Shown here piece by piece: positions 56,649 through 64,000 of a DNA stretch of 64,000 nt (the stretch's first letter is position 1; each line of letters begins with the position of its first letter). The notes under the pieces were generated by a model. That model did no database searches. It was not told the DNA's origin and saw nothing but the letters and a program-made list of their open reading frames with translations. The DNA comes from Cranoglanis bouderius (Eukaryota > Chordata > Actinopteri > Siluriformes > Cranoglanididae). Location: the NCBI GenBank assembly GCA_023630585.1, contig CM042536.1, positions 29,327,964-29,391,963 on the forward strand, in the 5' to 3' direction. The position numbers and the translations under genes are program-made.

Positions 56649-57478
56649 TATATCTGGATTTTACAAATGACAAAAAAAAAAAAAGTGTAGCTCCATCATG
56701 GCTGGCCTTTCTTTTATTTAGAGATGTTTTATTTATTCAGCTTCAATGCTTTAATAACTTAGCATAAAACCAATAATGTCAGGTTTCACCTCCCCCTCCC
56801 CCACCTCCAGCTATCATCGAGTAAACATGTTACCACAGAGGGAACATTAGCCGCAGCACTATCCGATGTATCACAAAAAGCACAAAGGTGAAAATTGTGT
56901 CATGTTTATGAGTAAAGAAACTCACTCAGAGAAAGGGGATGTGTATATCAGCTCACCTGACCAAATCTAAAGTTTTTTTTTTCTGAGTCAACCTGTAGAT
57001 GAGTAATGCTCAGTTCATTCAGTAAGCTTACATAAATATTCATTTCTCGCTTATTTTTGAGAGACCAGCTGAGGTGTGTGTGTGTTTGTATGTATGAGAG
57101 ATGGGAGAGAGAGAGAGAGAGGACACAACTCTCAGCCTGAATGATGCTGAATCTTTCGTACCACTCGCTGTTTTTCCCTCACAAGCTGCCACACTCTCCC
57201 CCCATCTCTCTCTCTGACTATCTATCTGTCTCTCTATCTCTCTTGCCCTTCCCCCATTCCACCACAACTGTTCTGATGAGGCTGAAGGGAGATAGTAGCT
57301 AACTCGTTTACATAAACACGTGCTTCTTCCAAAATGTGTGTGTATATGTATTTATGTGTGCGTCCATGTGCGTGTGTGTGTTAAGGAGCTTGGTAATCCT
57401 GCGTGGGAGAAACATTTGGAGTGCAGAAAGCAAGGAAAAGAAGGAGAGATGAGGTGGAATGTAGCCTGAGGAAGGGAT

Positions 57479-57516
<38 letters not shown>

Positions 57517-59082
57517 GCCTGTGAGAGAGACGAAGTGAAGATGAAAGAAGTGTAGAGGAAGAGAAAAAAGTAAATTTAGGAGAAGAGAGAGGAAGAGGAT
57601 TATGCAAGAGGGATGGGAGAGGAGAAGTAAAAGATAGCTAATAGGCTGACAGTTTACTAGGTCTGACAAATTCCTTTTTAAAATTGCATTCATATTTTTA
57701 TTATTTCGGTACACTTAAATATTACCAAGCCGGAAGCCTGAACATTAGCAGAAGCACTACAATATGCATCACATAAACCACATAAAGTAAAATTGTTGCT
57801 TTCTAAAGCAATAAAAATCGTTAAGATACAATATCAAAATTTTATCATAAACTTTACTGTTTCAGATTTTTTTTAAAATTATTTATATACACCCAGAATA
57901 ATTTTTTTTTTTTTGTCCCTGATATTTAGTTAGATTTTACATGGCCAACCTACAATCCCAAAAGGCATCCTGTTCACTGCATGTGCTCACTACATGTGCT
58001 CACTACATAATTGTAGAACTGCATCTAATATGAATCTTACGACACATATTGTGTATTTAATTTGAAAAAATATACCTGAAACAAAATACATCATACATTT
58101 CCTACATCAATCGACGAGACATTAGGACAAAAGGTTTATGAAATGCTTCATTAGACTAACATTTCTTTAGACTCATGTTACATCACTGAAAGTGTAACAA
58201 TATCAAAATACAATCAAAATTCAGATAGTATTCGAAGAGTGAAACCCTTTCTAACAGCCCAAACATGCATTGTGTCCATGTTTGTGTGCGCGCAAGAGAA
58301 AGGGTATGAAGTGAAAACAAAAATATCTCCAAGTCATATTCATATATATTCATAAGTTACAGTAATACAGCATGACATTTTCTGAGTCATATTTTGGGCA
58401 CGATGTGACTTTTTTGACATGGGGCTGCTCTTACGAATCTCTCTTATTTTTCTTCTCTTTTTCAGTCTCTCTGGTCACAGTGTGTATGTGTATGTGTGTG
58501 CATGCGCTGTGCTCTGTGCATATTCGATGCCTGTTTCTCCCTAACTGTATTGATTTGTACAAGGACAGAGTTGAGGAAAATCATTATGGGCCGTGATGCC
58601 AACGTTGCTCAGTTCATCAGATTACAGATGGTGGTGTGTGTGTGTGTGTGCGTGTGTGTGCGCGTGTGCGTGTTTGCGCACGTCTGTTTGCTCGTTCTGT
58701 TCTCCATACTCTTCATTTTTAGGCATTTCTCATGTGTCCTAGTTTCATTACATGCTACTGGATTGCATCATACTAGATAGTCTAGTAAGCAAAGTACATA
58801 CTTATAAGCGTTTGGTTATTGCGATTGGTTGATGCTAGGGATGTGCAAAATCTTGGTTGTTATGGTATATGCATGAGTTAAAGTGAGACAGAATGATCCG
58901 GAACGGCAACTCGCATTGAAAATCCAAGTTTTCTATTTGAACCTGTGGCGTGAGGGACAGCAGGAACTCACGGTGACTGCACCATAGAAACCACCAAGAT
59001 CCAATTTTGTTTTGAAAGAAAAAAGCAAGATCCAGTCATGTTTTCTTCTTTAACAGATGTCATCCAGTTTATGATCCATCAT
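56649..59082. other. Intron 2 stretch with scattered microsatellites
   Basis: Contains AG runs at 57103-57121 and 57481-57514 and a TG/CG tract at 58633-58676. Open frames on the minus strand at about 57308-57714 follow the purine/pyrimidine bias. No gene recognised. Confidence 0.5.
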
Positions 59083-59342
59083 GTAGCTAGTGATAATCGT
59101 ACCTTATACAGTATATGCGATAATCTTAACTGAAGTTCTTATCCAGTCCAGTTTCGTATTTACGTATAAATGTAGCTAGCTTGTTGATCTTACCATTAAT
59201 TAAGTCCTCATCATATCCGATTTACATCATATGTGTAAATGTAGCTAGTGATAATCTTATCTTATATATGCAATAATCTTACCTTTAAGGAAGTCCTCGT
59301 CAAATCAAAATTTATGTGCAAATGTAGCTATCAATAATCTTA

Positions 59343-59382
<40 letters not shown>

Positions 59383-59412
59383 ATAATCTTACCTTTAAGT
59401 CCTCATCGCGCC
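59083..59412 (+). repeat. Degenerate tandem repeat, about 80-90-bp unit, four units
   Basis: Each unit holds TGTAGCTAGTGATAATCTTA-, ATGCGATAATCTTACCTTTA- and AGTCCTCATC-like phrases in this order. A (TA)n run at 59345-59379 sits in the last unit. Confidence 0.85.
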
Positions 59413-60039
59413 CAAAAAAAATGCCAAAAAATCCTAGCAAAGTACTTGAAATCTGCCAAACGAACACAAACAGTTTTATAATTATACAACATTTAATTTG
59501 TCTTCTATGGTATCCAAACCGATATGTCCCAAATGATTTGTTTAATGTTAGCTTAATGTTTTGTACGGACAGCCAAAATGTAATCTGAACACATCTGCAT
59601 AAATAGAAAAAAAGAAAAAAGTGTCTGGCTATTTTGAATGGTATTTTCATAGCTCTTGATGTTCAGGGAATATACAGACTGCTACTACAAATATGCACGT
59701 ACAAAAATGTCGTAAATACATACAAACATGTTTATGTGTTGATTAAACAGCCTAAAATCACAAACTAGAAAGGGACAGAGCAGGTAAGCGCTAGCATGAG
59801 ATTTTTCATTTTAGAACAATTCTGTAATTGTTTTCTTCTCCTGTATTTGGCGTGAGATTGAACTGAAACTACCAAATTCCACTTTAACCACAGGGTACAT
59901 GGTATATGCAAGCTAGTTTACAAGCGGGCTAGCTAACTTAACTCATTCTAGTCAATCTTGATTGTTACAGTATAGTTTGACAGTTTCGGCTAAATAAATC
60001 GCTGAGAATGTTACAATACAAATTAAAACCCTGTGACAA
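59413..60039. other. Unclassified intron stretch
   Basis: AT-rich, no repeat end or gene recognised. Confidence 0.45.
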
Positions 60040-60780
60040 ATGTGAGGTATTTTAGTAGCTGAGCTGGCCGAGGAGGACGTGGGGATGTTTTTAAATTGTA
60101 TACTATAAATAGTGCATATTCATTTGTTAATGAGGGTGAAGGTGTAGCAATGGCCGTCCCATGCCATTGTTTTACTAAAGATTTAGTTTCCTAAAGATGA
60201 AAAACAATTCAATATCCGTGTTCTTTACACTCTGATAGCCTTTGACCTGGCTGTCTGGGGGCCTTGTTATTTTCAGCATCTGGGTTTCATGGCAGTCTAA
60301 TGGAGACAAAAGACCTGCAACATCTGCTGATCCTTCCAGCCTGTGTGCAAACACACATTCATTCACCTCTCCATCCCAGCACCTTGCTACACAATGCAGG
60401 CTGGTGACACATCCTATACAATGAAGCACCAACAAAAGGGTTATAATACAATTAAACACGAAATGATGTTTGACCTCAAATCAACACATCACAGCCCCAT
60501 GAGGGCATTTGGTTCAATACTATACAATGAATTAACACCGTGAAGAAACATATCAGCACCAGACTGATGCTTTTAAGTCCAAAGAGATGATGGTCCAGTA
60601 TTTCCCTATGGACTGAGTGGATGGTTAAAGTTAGACCTGAGTGCTTTGTTTTGTGAATTTGGATAGAGTTGTCGCTCGGTGGGATGTCTGTGGAGGGGAG
60701 CAGAGCCCCAAGATTGCCAGTAATTACTCTCTGACTCACATTAGCCAGCCATCTGCTCTTGAGAATCACGCCATCTCTCA
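60040..60780. promoter_or_regulatory. Candidate conserved non-coding block
   Basis: About 740 bp without simple repeats or recognised transposons, of mixed composition, with runs such as TGTTAATGAGGGTGAAGGTG and GCCAGTAATTACTCTCTGAC. No long open frame with a domain on either strand. It contrasts with the repeat-rich surroundings and could be an intronic enhancer. Conservation was not tested. Confidence 0.28.
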
Positions 60781-60781
60781 C

Positions 60782-60816
60782 AGAGAGAGAGAGAGAGAGA
60801 GACAGAGAGAGAGAGA
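60782..60816. repeat. (AG)n microsatellite
   Basis: AG repeat with one CA interruption. Confidence 0.97.
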
Positions 60817-63800
60817 TTTTATACGTTTAGGCTGCACTTAATGCTGGACCCAGTTCAACTTGTTATGTTTTAATTGTAATTTGCTCAGTTCCTGGAAAAA
60901 AAACCCAAAAAACCTCAAGTCATCCTGGCTCTGCCACTAGCTACTAAGTTATTTAAGCTTATGTTTTGAGAAAATGAATAGAATGAATGGAATGGAAGAT
61001 ATAAGATGCATTATTTTAACATGTTTAATTGCAAAGAAGATTAAAAAAAGAAGACAAATGAACTACTATTTTAGAGTAATAATGAAGCAATTAACTCTAT
61101 GAAATAACACATGGAATCATGTTAATCAAATCAAAGCTGTTTTAGATTTTAAATTCGTACCAGTATTTCTGATGAAGGTTCACACACTCTCGGCATCTTC
61201 TCAACCAGCTTCATTAGGAGCTTCACCCAGGAGGTTTTTTTCTTACGTTTCCAAAATAAAATATGCCAAGCTCCTCATTGGCTTCTACTAAGTACTAAAT
61301 GAAAACTACTACAATTCTGAGTAAAATCTCTGTTTTAAGTAAAAAAAAATAAATAAATAAATAAAAAATCAGGAATAAACATATATATGGGCATTAAACA
61401 TTTTATCAAACAATTTCAACCATAAGGCTTTATCAAAATGTCTTTAAAATGATATGTTCAGTGTTTACCCCTTTAACCTTCTTATCAACCATTTGGTAGA
61501 GCACATTTTGAGTCACTACATCTTACTGAAAAATGTGTTGAACTTAACTAAGCCTGATTGAGCAATCTCTACCACTCGGTTTAGGTATCTTATGTTAAAA
61601 ACATTCACTAAATGTTGCCGTGTCTTGAAATAATGTACCGTTTCAGTTTGCCTCCTTACAGGAAGTTAGCAACAAGGAAGTCACTTCAGACATCTGTCTC
61701 TGGGTTTTGTTTGATTTCTCTAAAGGTTTGTGGAATTTGGTAAATGTATTTATACTTTTACCATGAAGTGACTTATGGCCTATACTAAAAAGGTCATACA
61801 TCACCTATACTAGGCCTATACTAAAAAAATTTAGGGTTTGTTAAAAGAAAATGGATGGATGGATGGATGGATCTGTTTAGTACTCCAAATATTTGTATCT
61901 GTATTTAGATTTAAACTGGAAGATGGCGTGGCCGAAACTGATAAAAAAAATAATAATAAAAAAAATAAATAAATATGAACACTACTACTATGCCCTTGAA
62001 ACACTGTTAAACAAGAGTGAAATGGGAGCACTGTCAGCATGTTGTGTGAATTCTGTCTCAGTCTGTTCCTCAACCTCAGCTACATCACTCCAGTTCATAA
62101 TTAGACTCATCTAGAGATATGACTGGGTTTTTTTGTTGTTGTTTTTTTTTTTTGTTTTTTTTTAAATCCTGCTCTTGCCGTTATTACTTTTGTTTGTACC
62201 TGCCCACGAGAGTTACTAAGAATGAATGAAGGAACAATGTAAATGCATCACAAAGCAACTCACAGACTTTTTGCCTTGGGGGAAATCACAACTCACTGTT
62301 ATCAAAGTTATTATATTAATGTTTAAACGTTATTATATTAATGTTTCTTGTTATTAGCTTGTTTGACTGGCGATTTGATTTGAATGGATTTAATCCAAAC
62401 GTAAAATTCAAAAACAAATGTGTTCTCTCAGTGGAAAGTTCAGGAATTCTCCAAAAATAGGCAAAACATTATTGTACGTGTCTAAACAATGAGCCTAATG
62501 TTTGAATAATTAAATAAATATGAGGGGGTCAGTGGAATTTATTTTACAGTTAAAGGGGTCTCTGGCTGCAAAAAGTTTGAGAACCCCCTGTTATAGAAAA
62601 CTGCTTAGATAGAAAAGTCAGTGATGCAGATATATTACATATAAAATATGTCTATATAGCTGCATTTATATTAAGATTTTTAAAACAGATTTCTAAACTT
62701 ACTATTTTTTTAAAATAATGATTTTTTTTGTAATGCTGTTGAAGCAACCAGATGTAAGTGTGTGTTGTGTAGTGCTTTAGTGTGTTAGTGCTACGCTGAT
62801 AGGATTTAACCACCCACCCTTTCAACACTATCTCCTAAAGTCAGATTAAATGCTTGTCTGTGTGTGTATTTGTGTGTGTATTTGTGTGTGTCTTTGTGTG
62901 TGTGTGTGTGTGTGTACACATTATCCAGTCAGGAGTAAACTTTTGGCCTGCATTGTTTATGAGGCTCTGATGAGCAGCGGGGGCTCACGGGTAATGAGAT
63001 GAACATGAGATGATAATCTGTGGAAGACAAATGTGATTTCCTGTACTGGGGCTGAGATTTGAGTTAGAAATACATACAGATATGAGAGAGAGAGAGAGAT
63101 GGTGAAAGGATAGTAAATTTGATTTCCCGCAATAAAATCGCTATTACTTATTTCCTTTCCATATAACAATACTTTTATTTGGTAATATATGGGCTCTGTG
63201 TAATATTATGGATTTTTATTCAGTCTACAGTATTTCTTTTTGTAAAGTTTCCTTAGATGTGTTTCTTGGGCAGAACTGTTAGACAATGAATCATCTTGAG
63301 ATACGGTTACTCACTTTTATTGCATGTAAACATTATTAAATGAAGAACGAAGAAGTGCAAGGGTGGGACAAACAGTGGCGATCAGTGATTGGTCATTGGG
63401 AACAGTGGTGATTAGTGATTGGTCGGAAGTGCAGCACAGACAGGCATTACACGCTGATGGTGAGTCGAGTGAACCTGCTCGCTCAGCTCGTTTATCAGCG
63501 GTTGTTATGTTAGCTGAAGAGCCATTTCGACCTCAAGACAGTTTTGTTGCTAGGATCTTTTTTGACTCAACGTCGCTATAGGGGGTCAAAAGTCACCAAA
63601 TCTAGCGACATAGTCCCTAAGTTGGCAACACTGTAAGTGTCACTCGGTGCAAGGCTCAGACATGGGTAGGAGGTGTTAGTAGTGATTCAGATAATAAAAT
63701 ATATACAAATCAAACTGGAACTATATTATTTAGATGCAGAATTGTTGCAGATGATTCTGTATAGTATTACGCGGTCAAATTTGGACTTGAGTGAGAACAA

Positions 63801-64000
63801 GGTGTGTGATGATTTCGGCATGCAGTTTGCAGAGTGAAATGTAAAACTAAAAACACCTTGGCAGGTTGAGTACATTTGAGGTAAGAGAGAGAATTACTAG
63901 TGATCTCCACAGTTAGAGAAGCAAAATGAATAATTTACTTCATGCATACGTAAATCAGAGCAGACGTGATGCAGCCATGTGCAGCTTTTATTAGCACACA
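60817..64000. other. End of window, intron 2, no gene recognised
   Basis: Contains (GGAT)n at about 61852-61872, an exact 18-bp tandem duplication GTTATTATATTAATGTTT at about 62306-62345, a short teleost-type repeat with GGCTGCAAAAAGTTTGAGAA at about 62530-62595, and TG tracts at 62862-62915. I searched the plus strand for the 49-nt third exon and did not find it. Confidence 0.5.

Larger units (their letters stand above)
29827..64000 (+). other. celf5: celf5 intron 2, at least 34.2 kb, runs off window
   Basis: Begins with the GTACGT donor. The next coding exon should be 49 nt and start with a Met codon followed by a residue and R-P-I-Q-V-K-P-A-D; I found nothing like it by reading the plus strand to the end of the window. 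The sequence holds many repeats and some candidate regulatory stretches, listed separately, and no other host gene that I can support. Confidence 0.8.

Overview
The window is vertebrate nuclear DNA, almost certainly from a ray-finned fish. It is intron-rich, AT-rich between genes, full of long dinucleotide microsatellites, and packed with Tc1/mariner elements, short inverted-repeat elements and tRNA-derived SINEs of kinds common in teleosts. The Tc1 load and the SINEs ending in GAAT/GGAT-type tails suggest an ostariophysan such as a catfish; that is an inference.

The only host gene I can support is the 5' part of a CELF5-type gene (CUGBP/Elav-like RNA-binding protein family) on the + strand. 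A GC/CpG-rich promoter and 5' UTR (about 10.02-10.32 kb) lead into coding exon 1 (10318-10678), which carries a Gln/His/Pro/Ala-rich N-terminus and the first half of RRM1. A 19,065-bp intron follows. Coding exon 2 (29744-29826, 83 nt) completes the RNP1 motif. Both splice junctions and the phases fit. The next expected exon (49 nt in this family) was not found by eye, so intron 2 is at least 34.2 kb and runs off the window.

Upstream of the gene (1-9.9 kb) there are only repeats. They include a Tc1 element (5884-7474, one frameshift in its transposase) inserted cleanly into the terminal repeat of an older, internally deleted Tc1 element (5848-8766). Intron 1 holds a mariner remnant, a 36-bp minisatellite of about 28 units, a 978-bp foldback element, a tRNA-Glu-derived SINE, a LINE ORF fragment and two more Tc1 remnants. 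Intron 2 holds further Tc1-type MITEs, an hAT-like element, SINEs, satellites and several repeat-free stretches that look like candidate conserved non-coding elements (34.2, 50.2 and 60.3 kb).

No new enzymatic or defence system is visible. The most biologically suggestive signals are UG tracts in sense orientation just upstream of the frame-breaking exon 2 of a UG-binding protein's own gene, a 57-bp perfect alternating purine-pyrimidine tract in its promoter/5' UTR, and the codon-length-periodic 36-bp minisatellite. All conservation and family statements come from reading and memory, without alignment or database search.
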